Shown here: positions 49,637 to 58,302 of the stretch, piece after piece | Position numbering within the stretch: the stretch's first letter is position 1 | Layout of the letters: each line of letters begins with the position of its first letter | Assembly: GCA_029224465.1 (NCBI GenBank) | Contig: JAQXUQ010000002.1 | Coordinates: forward strand, 78,153 to 142,152 | Source: Bacillota bacterium | GTDB lineage: Bacteria; Bacillota; Clostridia; Lachnospirales; Lachnospiraceae | Length of the DNA: 64,000 bases | Reading direction: 5' to 3' | Notes under the pieces: model-generated | What the model saw: the letters and a program-made list of their open reading frames with translations, nothing else | Databases searched by the model: none | Told to the model about the DNA's origin: nothing | Translations under genes and position numbers: made by a program

Positions 49637-51397
49637 ATGCTCGAAGTCCTGATTCTCTGGGTTTACATGCTGCTCGTCTGCATGACTGCCGGTGCAGTCA
49701 TACTGTCTTTGCTTTCGGGAATTCTTTCTACTCCGAAACCTGCATTACTCGGTCCCGCCTCCTGCGTGATGACCGGAATCTTTGTGCTGACAATATACGC
49801 GGAATACTTCAGCCTCTTTGCCGGGGTCGGAGCCGCAGCGCACCTTTTGATGCTGGCGCTGCTGGCTGCCGGCTGCTGTTTCCGGAAAGATGATGTCCGC
49901 CCCGTGTTCTCCCGTTTCCGCAGGATTCTGCACTCCAGGGAATGGCTGCTGATCCTTCTGTTCGCTGCGGCTGTCGCATTCTACACTTCCCGTGGAAAAT
50001 TTCACACGGATACCGGTATTTACCACGCGCAGGCAATCCGCCTGATTGAAGAATATGGAACGCTCCTTGGCAGCGGCAATATACAGCAGCATTTTGCCTA
50101 TAACAGCAGTTCGTTATGTTTTGCGGCGCTGTTTACATTCTCATGGATTCTGCCCGGCGCCTTCCACGGAACTACCGGGTTCCTTATGACAGTGCTGGGA
50201 CTTTATGCCGTTCATGGACTTCTCCTTCTCCGCAAAACACGCGCCTACGGCTCCGCCGCCTGCCAATGCGGAATCCTGCTCTATATTCTGACAGATATTT
50301 ATTACGCGCAGTCTCCGGCGACGGATTATTTTGCCATGCTGTGCGCGCTGTTTCTTTTCTCCGAGTGGCTGAAAGGCTCTGCCCTGCGGGCGCTGCACAG
50401 CACAGAAAATTTCTATCCGGCAGGATACTACGGTCTGTTAGCCGTATCTTCGATCTTCATTGTCAGCATCAAGCTTTCGTCCGCTGCGGTCGTGCTTCTT
50501 GCTCTTTACCCGCTGGCGATTCTGATCAAGGAGAAAAAGCCGGCGCTGATCCTTCGTTTTCTGTTTGCGGGATTTCTTGCTTTCCTGCCGTTTCTTCTCC
50601 GGAACGTCCTGATTTCCGGCTGGCTTCTCTACCCTGTGAAAAGTCTGGATCTGTTCGCGGTCGACTGGAAGGTTCCGGCAGCGTATCTTGAACACGACTC
50701 GGCGCAGATCTCGGTCTGGGCGAAATGTCTTTACGATGTAAACAAGAAGGACTGGTCTGTCCGTCAGTGGTTTCCGGTTTGGTTTGAAGGACAGCAGCAT
50801 TATGAAATCATGCTGTTTTATGCCCAGTTTGTCTCTCTTCCCCTGCTGTTCATCGGTTTTATCTGCCGCCGCATCCGCGGACTCCGGGTCCGGCAGGATT
50901 ATGTCATCTATTACGCGGCGGTTTTTGCATCTCTTGGCATCTGGTTTCTGGAAGCGCCTTTTATCCGCTACGGCCTGGCGTTTCTCTTCGCGCTTCCTCT
51001 GACAGCGGCTTTCGAATTCCTCGGCATGACTTCCGGTCAGCTCTTCCCACGCCGGGAATCTTCTGACGCGGGCGCCGGTCAAACCGTGCTCCTTACCCTT
51101 GGCGCAGGTCTGTGCACGGCAGTTTTCATCTGTTTTACCGGCTGGATTGACCATTACGCGATGGATGAGCTGGTCTTTGCCAAACATCATCTGGCAGAGC
51201 CGTACTATCTGACGCAGATTCCGTTTGATACCGTAAAGGAAGCCGAGAAGACCTGGGGAGATATTACTGTCTATTATTCCGAAGAGAACGATATGAACAG
51301 CTACTGGCTTGTGCCTTCAACCTGCTACAGCGACATGCTGGAGCGCTCGCAGCCGCGGGGAACTACGGTGCGGGATGGTTTCCGCCCGCGGAAATGA
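49637..51397 (+). CDS. Large polytopic membrane protein, LIC_10190-like
   Basis: A 586-residue protein with about twelve hydrophobic segments and long loops. The segment HTDTGIYHAQAIRLIEEYGTLLGSGNIQQHFAYNSSSLCFAALF resembles the LIC_10190 family, probable glycosyltransferase-like membrane proteins with an extracytoplasmic active site. The loop DLFAVDWKVP and DYVIYYAAVFASLGIWFLEAP further fit this. AAGGAG precedes the ATG. No partner gene of the same pathway is nearby. A cell-surface glycan role is plausible but unproven. Confidence 0.75.
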   Translation: MLEVLILWVYMLLVCMTAGAVILSLLSGILSTPKPALLGPASCVMTGIFVLTIYAEYFSLFAGVGAAAHLLMLALLAAGCCFRKDDVRPVFSRFRRILHSREWLLILLFAAAVAFYTSRGKFHTDTGIYHAQAIRLIEEYGTLLGSGNIQQHFAYNSSSLCFAALFTFSWILPGAFHGTTGFLMTVLGLYAVHGLLLLRKTRAYGSAACQCGILLYILTDIYYAQSPATDYFAMLCALFLFSEWLKGSALRALHSTENFYPAGYYGLLAVSSIFIVSIKLSSAAVVLLALYPLAILIKEKKPALILRFLFAGFLAFLPFLLRNVLISGWLLYPVKSLDLFAVDWKVPAAYLEHDSAQISVWAKCLYDVNKKDWSVRQWFPVWFEGQQHYEIMLFYAQFVSLPLLFIGFICRRIRGLRVRQDYVIYYAAVFASLGIWFLEAPFIRYGLAFLFALPLTAAFEFLGMTSGQLFPRRESSDAGAGQTVLLTLGAGLCTAVFICFTGWIDHYAMDELVFAKHHLAEPYYLTQIPFDTVKEAEKTWGDITVYYSEENDMNSYWLVPSTCYSDMLERSQPRGTTVRDGFRPRK

Positions 51398-51403
51398 TAT
51401 AAT
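51395..51403 (+). promoter_or_regulatory. Extended -10 promoter of the TetR gene
   Basis: TGATATAAT (51395-51403) at the end of the preceding coding region, about 30 bp before the ATG at 51432. No good -35 is evident. Confidence 0.55.
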
Positions 51404-51431
51404 AAGGTATACTCTGCGCAGGAGGTTCTCC

Positions 51432-51995
51432 ATGTCCGACACCACCAAACGGGCTCTCGAAGAGTCCCTCAAACACATGCTTTTAAAAAAGCCGCTCGAC
51501 AAAATCTCGATCAGCGACATCACGAACGACTGCGGCATCAGCCGCATGACCTTTTACTATCATTTCAAGGATATTTACGATCTTGTGGAATGGTCCTGCG
51601 AGGAAGATGCGGCGAGGGCTCTCGCCGGCAACAAAACCTATGAGACATGGCAGCAGGGTTTCCTGCAGATTTTCGAAGTAGTACGCGACAACAAGCCCTT
51701 TATTATGAACGTTTACCGCTCGGTCAGCCGCAGTCAGCTGGAGCGTTACTTATACAAGGTGACGTATGCGCTGCTGCTCAACGTCGTGAACGAAGAAGCG
51801 GAAGGAATGGCGGTTGACAAAGAGGACAAGGCGTTCATCGCACATTTCTATCAGTACGCCTTCGTAGGTCTTATGCTGGAATGGATTCAGGATGATATGC
51901 GGGAAGATCCGGCAGCAATCATCGAGCGGCTGACGCTTCTGATGCAGGGGAATTTTGCGCGTGCGCTGGAAGCATACCGCTCGGACAAAACATAA
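51432..51995 (+). CDS. TetR/AcrR family transcriptional regulator
   Basis: A 187-residue regulator. The N-terminal helix-turn-helix is typical (ISISDITNDCGISRMTFYYHFKDIYDLVEW, about 24-53), and the C-terminal part is of the DhaS-like type. The start at 51432 is fixed by AGGAGG just upstream. It lies 146 bp before the oleate hydratase gene on the same strand, and an inverted repeat in that gap is a possible operator. Regulation of fatty acid hydration by a TetR protein is an inference from position. Confidence 0.92.
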   Translation: MSDTTKRALEESLKHMLLKKPLDKISISDITNDCGISRMTFYYHFKDIYDLVEWSCEEDAARALAGNKTYETWQQGFLQIFEVVRDNKPFIMNVYRSVSRSQLERYLYKVTYALLLNVVNEEAEGMAVDKEDKAFIAHFYQYAFVGLMLEWIQDDMREDPAAIIERLTLLMQGNFARALEAYRSDKT

Positions 51996-52022
51996 CCATC
52001 CGGCAATTTCCTGCCTGGCCAT

Positions 52023-52050
52023 TTGACAATTCCCGCCTTTTGATTAAAAT
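52023..52050 (+). promoter_or_regulatory. Oleate hydratase promoter
   Basis: TTGACA (52023-52028), 16-bp spacer, TAAAAT (52045-52050). It gives a leader of about 85 nt that contains the inverted repeat at 52103-52125. Confidence 0.6.
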
Positions 52051-52102
52051 TTCATCACCGCGCTCTCTTTGTTCATTGAGCCCTCCGTCAGATCTTTTTA
52101 GA

Positions 52103-52125
52103 CTGGTAGTATAAAAAAATACCAG
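52103..52125 (+). promoter_or_regulatory. Inverted repeat, TetR operator candidate
   Basis: CTGGTA (52103-52108), an A/T-rich 11-bp spacer, TACCAG (52120-52125), right before the AGGAGG of oleate hydratase. The arms are short and the spacer long, so this is a modest candidate. Confidence 0.4.
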
Positions 52126-52141
52126 AACAGGAGGACTGCAT

Positions 52142-53917
52142 ATGTATTATTCAAGTGGTAATTATGAAGCGTTTGCACGCCCTGTAAAACCTGAGGGCGT
52201 AGATCACAAATCCGCATATCTGATCGGAAGCGGCCTTGCCGCGCTCAGCGCTGCCTGTTTCCTTGTCCGGGACGGACAGATGCCGGGCGATCACATCCAC
52301 ATTCTCGAAAAGGATTCGCATCCGGGCGGAGGCCTTGACGGCGACTACCTCCCGGGCGTCGGCTATGTCATGCGCGGCGGCCGTGAAATGGACAACCATT
52401 TCGAGTGCATGTGGGATCTGTTCCGTTCGATTCCTTCGATCGAAACGAAAGGCATTTCGGTTCTTGACGAATATTACTGGCTGAACAAAAAGGATCCGAA
52501 CTATTCGCTGTGCCGCGCAACGGTAAACCGCGGACAGGACGCGAATACCGGCAAGTCTTTCGGACTTTCCGACAAGGGAAGTCTCGAAATCATGCAGCTG
52601 TTTATGACCCCGGACGAAGATCTTGCGAACGTAAAGATCACGGACATCTTCGATGACGAAGTTTTCAACACGAATTTCTGGATGTACTGGCGCACGATGT
52701 TCGCGTTCAAGGACGACCAGAGCGCGCTTGAAATGAAGCGCTACATGCAGCGCTATATCCATCACATCGGCGGACTTCCGGACTTCACGGCTCTTCGTTT
52801 CACGAAGTACAACCAGTATGAATCGATGGTTCTTCCGATGGTCAGCTACCTGAAGGACCACGGCGTGAACTTCCGGTACGGCGTCAAAGTCACAAACGTG
52901 CTTTTCGATATCCATGACGGAAAGAAACAGGCGAAGACGATCGTTCTTGAAGGCGGAAACGGCGAAGAGAAAATCAGCCTGACCGAAAACGATCTGGTAT
53001 TCTATACGAACGGAAGCAATGTCGAGAACTCGACCTACGGCAGCCAGACAAAGGCCACCGGCATGGACGGCGAAATTCATCCCGGCGGGACCTTCGATCT
53101 CTGGCGCAAAATCGCGGCGCAGGATCCTTCTTTCGGTAGACCCGAAAAGTTCTGCATGGATCCGGAAGACAGCAACTGGGTCAGCGCGACCGTCAATACG
53201 CTGGATGAAAAGATCCTTCCTTACATCCGCAGGATCTGCAAAAGAGATCCTCTCTCCGGCGGCGTTGTGACCGGCGGCATTGTGACCGTCAGAGATTCCG
53301 CATGGCTTCTTAGCTGGACGATCAACCGCCAGCCGCAGTACCGCAGTCAGCCGAAGGGTCAGGTTCTTGTATGGCTGTACGGCATGTTCTCGGACCGTCC
53401 GGGCGACTATGTAAAGAAACCGATGCGGGACTGCACCGGCGCGGAGATCTGCGAAGAGTGGCTGTATCATCTGGGTGTACCGGAAGACCAGATCGAAGAG
53501 CTGGCAACCAGGAGCGCCAATACGGTCCCCGTGATGATGCCGTTTGCGAGCGCGTATTTCCAGCCCCGTGAAGAAGGCGACAGGCCGAAGGTCGTTCCGG
53601 AAGGTTCGGTCAATTTCGCGTTTATCGGCAACTTTGCGGAGACACCGCGGGATACTGTTTTTACGACCGAATACTCGATCCGTACCGGTATGGAAGCCGT
53701 TTATACTCTGCTGAACGTCGACAGAGGCGTTCCGGAAGTCTGGGGAAGCGTCTATGATCTGCGCGATCTGCTGGACGCGACTGTCTCTCTGCGTGACGGA
53801 AAAAAGCTCACGGATATGGAACTTGGCTTCAAGGAACGTGTAGCACTTAAAGAAACACTCAAGAAGGTTTCCGGCACCGAAGTCGAAAAATTATTAAAGG
53901 AACACGGCATGATCTGA
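52142..53917 (+). CDS. ohyA: Oleate hydratase (myosin-cross-reactive antigen family)
   Basis: A 591-residue FAD enzyme that adds water to the cis-9 double bond of oleate and similar unsaturated fatty acids. The FAD motif GSGLAALSAACF is at 29-40, followed by ILEKDSHPGGGLDG and the conserved RGGREMDNHFECMWDLF stretch. Later family segments include LRFTKYNQYESMVLPMVSYL and NWVSATVNTL. The length is full and the enzyme should detoxify host fatty acids and make hydroxy fatty acids in the gut. AGGAGG precedes the ATG. It ends at a strong terminator and is probably controlled by the upstream TetR protein. Confidence 0.95.
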   Translation: MYYSSGNYEAFARPVKPEGVDHKSAYLIGSGLAALSAACFLVRDGQMPGDHIHILEKDSHPGGGLDGDYLPGVGYVMRGGREMDNHFECMWDLFRSIPSIETKGISVLDEYYWLNKKDPNYSLCRATVNRGQDANTGKSFGLSDKGSLEIMQLFMTPDEDLANVKITDIFDDEVFNTNFWMYWRTMFAFKDDQSALEMKRYMQRYIHHIGGLPDFTALRFTKYNQYESMVLPMVSYLKDHGVNFRYGVKVTNVLFDIHDGKKQAKTIVLEGGNGEEKISLTENDLVFYTNGSNVENSTYGSQTKATGMDGEIHPGGTFDLWRKIAAQDPSFGRPEKFCMDPEDSNWVSATVNTLDEKILPYIRRICKRDPLSGGVVTGGIVTVRDSAWLLSWTINRQPQYRSQPKGQVLVWLYGMFSDRPGDYVKKPMRDCTGAEICEEWLYHLGVPEDQIEELATRSANTVPVMMPFASAYFQPREEGDRPKVVPEGSVNFAFIGNFAETPRDTVFTTEYSIRTGMEAVYTLLNVDRGVPEVWGSVYDLRDLLDATVSLRDGKKLTDMELGFKERVALKETLKKVSGTEVEKLLKEHGMI

Positions 53918-53928
53918 TGCCTGCCCGC

Positions 53929-53968
53929 ACACCGCCGCGTAAGCGAACTGCCGCGCGGCGGTGTTTTT
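53929..53968 (+). terminator. Oleate hydratase terminator
   Basis: An 11-bp stem ACACCGCCGCG (53929-53939) with CGCGGCGGTGT (53954-53964), then TTTTTA. It lies 11 bp after the stop. Confidence 0.88.
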
Positions 53969-53993
53969 ATGCCTTTCACAAAACTCTTTCCTC

Positions 53994-54043
53994 TTGCAAT
54001 GCCCCTTTTTATCGCTTATTATCAGAATGTAAGCGTTTACATT
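53994..54043 (+). promoter_or_regulatory. lacI-family gene promoter and operator 1
   Basis: TTGCAA (53994-53999), 17-bp spacer, TATTAT (54017-54022). AATGTAAGCGTTTACATT (54026-54043) sits at the predicted start. The site has a central CG like LacI-family operators and also matches the CcpA cre consensus, so autoregulation or catabolite repression could apply. Confidence 0.75.
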
Positions 54044-54113
54044 CTTGCTGCTCGGGAAGCGGCGTTACACGTCTTTCGCTGTCCGCTGCAGTTAAATATC
54101 TGGGGGCGAATGT

Positions 54114-55112
54114 ATGAACATCTATGATATTGCGCGGCTCTCCGGCGTTTCTATCGCGACAGTATCCCGTGTGGTCAATGGAAGCGACAAGGTTTCCGAA
54201 AAAACGCGCAGAAAAGTTCTGTCAGTCATAGAGACGGAAGGTTATACTCCCAATCTGCTTGCGCAGAGTCTGGGGCAGGGAACGACGCACATCATCGGCA
54301 TTATGGTGCCGGAGCTGTCCGATCTGTTCATGTCCAGCTGCGTGTCTATTCTGGAATCACAGCTCCTTTCGCAGGGTTATAATTATGTGCTTTCCAGCAG
54401 CGGATTTGCACAGGATAAAAAGGAAGCCTGTGCGAGAGCGCTCCTCTCCCGGCAGATCGACGCGCTGATCCTCGTGGGATCCACGTATGCCGGACATGAA
54501 ACCAGCGATACCGATTTTATCAAAAGCGCGGCGGCACAGGTTCCGGTCTTTATCATCAATGGTTCCGTCAAGGGTGACAACATTTATTCCTCCGTCAGTG
54601 ATGATCAGTCTGCTGTCTACCGCGTAGTCACCGCGATGATCAGAAGCGGCAGGCGCCGGATTCTTTTCCTGTCCGACTCCCGCTCTTACAGCGCAAACGA
54701 GAAACTGGCCGGCTATGAGCAGGCGCTGCGGGATGCCTCCCTTCCGCTTCTTGGCGAACTGAAAATTCATGTCTCTTCGGGCATTCACGAAGTACGGGAT
54801 TTTCTGCTCCAGTACCGTAATCTTTCCTTTGATGCCGTTCTCGCAGCAAACGACAGCATCGCGGTCGGCGCGGTCAAATACGCCTGCGCCAGAGGCATGC
54901 AGATTCCCGAAGACCTGGTCATTGTCGGATATAACAATTCTTCTTTCGCCGAATGCTGTGAACCCGAGCTTTCAAGCATTGACAACGGACTGAAAGAGAT
55001 GTGCGGACATACGACGGACCGTCTGATCCGGGTCCTGAACGGAGAAGAAAATGTCGTGCCGGACATCTCTGTTCCCTGCCGTCTGGTCCGCCGGAACACG
55101 ACGGATTTCTGA
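54114..55112 (+). CDS. LacI family transcriptional regulator of the hexuronate locus
   Basis: A 332-residue LacI-type regulator. The helix-turn-helix and hinge are MNIYDIARLSGVSIATVSRVVNGSDKVSEKTR (1-32) and TPNLLAQSLG; the periplasmic-binding-like domain begins with HIIGIMVPELSD. It is followed by uxaC on the same strand. The same operator type lies before it and twice before uxaC, so it probably represses uxaCBA and itself. The inducer is likely a hexuronate or an intermediate such as tagaturonate. The start codon follows a weak GGGGGCG. Confidence 0.93.
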   Translation: MNIYDIARLSGVSIATVSRVVNGSDKVSEKTRRKVLSVIETEGYTPNLLAQSLGQGTTHIIGIMVPELSDLFMSSCVSILESQLLSQGYNYVLSSSGFAQDKKEACARALLSRQIDALILVGSTYAGHETSDTDFIKSAAAQVPVFIINGSVKGDNIYSSVSDDQSAVYRVVTAMIRSGRRRILFLSDSRSYSANEKLAGYEQALRDASLPLLGELKIHVSSGIHEVRDFLLQYRNLSFDAVLAANDSIAVGAVKYACARGMQIPEDLVIVGYNNSSFAECCEPELSSIDNGLKEMCGHTTDRLIRVLNGEENVVPDISVPCRLVRRNTTDF

Positions 55113-55150
55113 TCGTTAGTCAAAACAGCGCTTACCACAATTTTCCGCAG

Positions 55151-55215
55151 AATGTAAGCGTTTACAATTGACAATTACAGGTGTTTGGTTTATTTTTAAT
55201 GTAAGCGGTTACAAA
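55151..55215 (+). promoter_or_regulatory. uxaC promoter with two operators
   Basis: TTGACA (55168-55173), 17-bp spacer and TATTTT (55191-55196). Operator 2, AATGTAAGCGTTTACAAT (55151-55168), abuts the -35, and operator 3, AATGTAAGCGGTTACAAA (55198-55215), covers the start point. The centres are 47 bp apart. Both also match cre consensus. Confidence 0.8.
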
Positions 55216-55254
55216 GCTGATTATTATGTATCTGGGTCATAAGGAGGTTAAGTC

Positions 55255-56685
55255 ATGAAGAGTTTCATGGACAAGGATTTCATGCTGTATAACGATACAG
55301 CGAAGCATCTTTTCCACGATTACGCAGAGAATCTGCCGATCGTCGATTATCACTGCCACATCTCCCCGAAGGAGATCTATGAGGACCGCCGTTACAACAA
55401 CATCGCGGAAGTCTGGCTCGGCGGCAGAAACGCGGACGGCACCTATTTTGGTGACCATTACAAATGGAGACTGATGCGCTCCAACGGCACGAGCGAAGAT
55501 CATGTGACCGGCAGCGCGGATCCGTTTGTCAAGTTCACGGAACTGGCAAAGGCTCTTGAAATGTCCATCGGCAACCCGATGTACCACTGGTGCAATCTGG
55601 AGCTGAAGAAGTATTTCGGCATCAACGAGCCTCTGACCGAGGACAATGCGAAGGAGATCTGGGACAAGACAACTGACATGCTGCAGCACGATCCGGATCT
55701 GACGGTCCGCGGCATCATCCGCAAGTCCAATGTCGCTTTTATCGGCACGACCGATGATCCTGTCGATTCCCTTGTGTGGCACGAGAAGCTCGCGGAAGTA
55801 AAAGACCTCGGCTTCAAGGTATGCCCTTCCTTCCGTCCTGACAAAGCCGTCAATATTCAGAGACCCGGATACGCTGAATATATCGGCCAGCTGTCCAAGG
55901 CAGCCGGCATGGAAATCCAGTCCGCGGAAGATGTCTGCACCGCTCTGAACAGAAGAATCGACTTCTTCAAGGCACATGGCTGCAAGGCATCCGACCACGG
56001 TCTTGACTATGTTCCTTTCGAACCTTGCACGATGGAGGAGGCTGACCGCGTCTTCCGCAAGGCAATGAGCGGCGAAGCGCTTACAAAGAAGGAAATCGAC
56101 GAGTACCAGACAACCGTTCTGCTGTCCCTCGCGCGCAAGTATCACAAGGAAAACATCGTCATGGAGATTCACTACTCCTGCTCCAGAAACGTCAACCGCA
56201 GAATGTTCCGTCTCGAAGGCCCCGATACCGGTTTCGATATGATCGCGAAAAGCCTTTGCTATCAGCAGCTCGCGGACTTCTTCTCCGCGCTCGATGAAAA
56301 TAATGAGCTGCCCAAGTGCATCGTCTTCTCTCTGGACCAGAGCGATTTTGACCAGATCACGACCTGCCTCGGCTGCTTCCAGTCCGATGAGGTTCCCGGA
56401 AAGATGCAGCTTGGCGCGGCATGGTGGTTCCTTGATACCAGAGACGGCATGGAAGAGCAGATGAAATCTCTCGCTCGTCTTGGCATCCTCGGCAACTTTG
56501 TCGGCATGCTGACCGACTCCCGTTCGTTCCTCTCCTACACGCGGCATGATTACTTCCGCCGCATCGCCTGCAATCTGATCGGCCAGTGGGTTGAGAACGG
56601 TGAATACCCCGATAACGAAGCTTCCCTGAAGAAGATCGTCGAGGGCATCAGCTACAAGAACGCGGTACGCTATTTCGGCATCTGA
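55255..56685 (+). CDS. uxaC: Glucuronate isomerase
   Basis: A 476-residue isomerase converting D-glucuronate to D-fructuronate and D-galacturonate to D-tagaturonate. The N-terminal IVDYHCHISPKEIYED holds the metal-binding HxH of the amidohydrolase-like barrel, and the C-terminal FVGMLTDSRSFLSYTRHDYFRRI holds the characteristic TDSRS. AAGGAGG precedes the ATG. It leads the uxaC-uxaB-uxaA group and is under two operator sites. Confidence 0.95.
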   Translation: MKSFMDKDFMLYNDTAKHLFHDYAENLPIVDYHCHISPKEIYEDRRYNNIAEVWLGGRNADGTYFGDHYKWRLMRSNGTSEDHVTGSADPFVKFTELAKALEMSIGNPMYHWCNLELKKYFGINEPLTEDNAKEIWDKTTDMLQHDPDLTVRGIIRKSNVAFIGTTDDPVDSLVWHEKLAEVKDLGFKVCPSFRPDKAVNIQRPGYAEYIGQLSKAAGMEIQSAEDVCTALNRRIDFFKAHGCKASDHGLDYVPFEPCTMEEADRVFRKAMSGEALTKKEIDEYQTTVLLSLARKYHKENIVMEIHYSCSRNVNRRMFRLEGPDTGFDMIAKSLCYQQLADFFSALDENNELPKCIVFSLDQSDFDQITTCLGCFQSDEVPGKMQLGAAWWFLDTRDGMEEQMKSLARLGILGNFVGMLTDSRSFLSYTRHDYFRRIACNLIGQWVENGEYPDNEASLKKIVEGISYKNAVRYFGI

Positions 56686-56700
56686 CGGTAAATGGTAATT

Positions 56701-56735
56701 GAAAGCCGGTCAGTCCGACAGGACGGCCGGCTTTC
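56701..56735 (+). other. Intercistronic stem-loop between uxaC and uxaB
   Basis: GAAAGCCGG (56701-56709) pairs with CCGGCTTTC (56727-56735). There is no good T-run after it, so it is more likely a partial attenuator or mRNA stabiliser than a full terminator. Confidence 0.6.
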
Positions 56736-56779
56736 ATTGCGGCTAATAGCAAAATCAATACATGGAAAGGGGTTCCCAA

Positions 56780-58288
56780 ATGGAAAAACTCAATTATGAA
56801 GTCCTCAAAAAGTCCGGCTATGACGGATATATCCTCGGCAAGGGCGCTGCTCCTGTCAAGGTTCTGCAGTTCGGCGAAGGCAACTTTCTCCGCGCGTTCG
56901 TTGACTACTGGTTCGATATGTCCAACGAGCGCGCAGGCTGGAACGGTAAGGTTGCTCTTGTACAGCCGATCGCGCAGGGTCTGACCGATCTGATCAACGA
57001 GCAGGAAGGTCTTTACACACTGTATCTGCGCGGCTCCGAAAACGGAGAAAAGGTCAACAGAAAGCGTGTCATCTCGGTAGTCGATGCCTGCTACAATCCT
57101 TACAGGGACTGGGAAGCAGTCAAGGCAATCGCCCGCAGCAAAGATCTCGAATATGTCGCTTCCAACACGACAGAAGCAGGCATTGTTTATGATCCCGATT
57201 CGAAGTTTGATCAGGTTCCGCCGGTTTCGTTCCCCGCAAAGCTCACTGTTCTTCTCTATGAGCGTTTCAAGGCAGGCCAGAAGGGACTTACGATCCTCTC
57301 CTGCGAGCTGATCGACAACAACGGACAGGAACTCAGAAAGTGCGTACTGAGGCACATCGAGGACTGGGGCCTTGGCGAAGACTTCAGAAACTGGGTTGAG
57401 AACGAGAACCTCTTCTGCTCCACACTGGTTGACCGTATCGTTCCCGGAAGAATCCGTGATCCGAAGGAAGTAGAGGAGATCAACAGGGAAAACGGCTACG
57501 AGGACGCGCTTCTCGATGTCGGTGAAGTCTTCGGCGTATGGTATATCGAAGGACCGGAAGCGCTTGCAGAAAAGCTGCCGTTCAGGAAGGCCGGCCTCAA
57601 TGTACACGTCGTACCTGAAGTCGCTCCTTACAAGAAGAGAAAGGTCCGCATTCTGAACGGTGCGCACACCGGATTTGTTCTCGGCGCATATCTTTCCGGA
57701 CAGAACATCGTCCGCGACTGCATGCACAACGAGACAATCCACGGCTTCATGAACAAGCTCCTGTTCAAGGAAGTTATCCCGATTCTTCCTCTCGACAAGA
57801 AGGACTGCGAGAATTTCGCGGCTGCGGTAACAGACCGCTTCAACAATCCTTTCGTTGATCACCTGCTGATGAGCATCTCTCTGAACTCCACTTCCAAGTG
57901 GAAAGCAAGAGATCTTCCGTCACTGCTCGAGTTCCACGAGAAATTCGGAAAGCTTCCGGAAGCGCTTGTCATGGGCTTTGCAGCTTACATCGCATTCTAC
58001 AGCAATGACCTGCAGAGAAGAGAGGCGGACGGCCTTATCGCAAAGCGCCCCGCAGGCAACGAGTACAAGATTCAGGATGACGACTGGGTTCTCGACTTCT
58101 ACTGGGAGCACAAGGACGCGGATGCGAAGACGCTGGTGCATGATGTTTTGTCGGATGAAAAGATGTGGGATCAGGATCTGACGAAGGTTCCGGGGCTGGA
58201 AGCGAAGGTTCTGGAAGATCTGAATCTCATCCGTGAGAAAGGCGCCGAGGCAGCTTATGCCGCAGCGGTAGCAAGCAGCGAAGACTGA
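56780..58288 (+). CDS. uxaB: Tagaturonate reductase
   Basis: A 502-residue NAD-dependent reductase of the long-chain mannitol dehydrogenase family, which converts tagaturonate to altronate. Motifs are VLQFGEGNFLRAFVDYW near residue 30 (NAD binding), VDRIVPGR in the middle, and VRILNGAHTGFVLGAYLSG with the active-site Asn and His. I chose the start at 56780 (MEKLNYEVLKK) after GGAAAGGGG, six codons inside a longer open frame. It lies between uxaC and uxaA, so the pathway from galacturonate via tagaturonate to altronate is present. No fructuronate reductase (uxuB) is seen here. Confidence 0.93.
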   Translation: MEKLNYEVLKKSGYDGYILGKGAAPVKVLQFGEGNFLRAFVDYWFDMSNERAGWNGKVALVQPIAQGLTDLINEQEGLYTLYLRGSENGEKVNRKRVISVVDACYNPYRDWEAVKAIARSKDLEYVASNTTEAGIVYDPDSKFDQVPPVSFPAKLTVLLYERFKAGQKGLTILSCELIDNNGQELRKCVLRHIEDWGLGEDFRNWVENENLFCSTLVDRIVPGRIRDPKEVEEINRENGYEDALLDVGEVFGVWYIEGPEALAEKLPFRKAGLNVHVVPEVAPYKKRKVRILNGAHTGFVLGAYLSGQNIVRDCMHNETIHGFMNKLLFKEVIPILPLDKKDCENFAAAVTDRFNNPFVDHLLMSISLNSTSKWKARDLPSLLEFHEKFGKLPEALVMGFAAYIAFYSNDLQRREADGLIAKRPAGNEYKIQDDDWVLDFYWEHKDADAKTLVHDVLSDEKMWDQDLTKVPGLEAKVLEDLNLIREKGAEAAYAAAVASSED

Positions 58289-58302
58289 CAGAGGAAACGC
58301 AT

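Noticed and set aside
52151..53470. 439-codon minus frame opposite oleate hydratase
   Set aside because: Shadow of a strongly conserved gene with its own ribosome binding site; no domain recognised.
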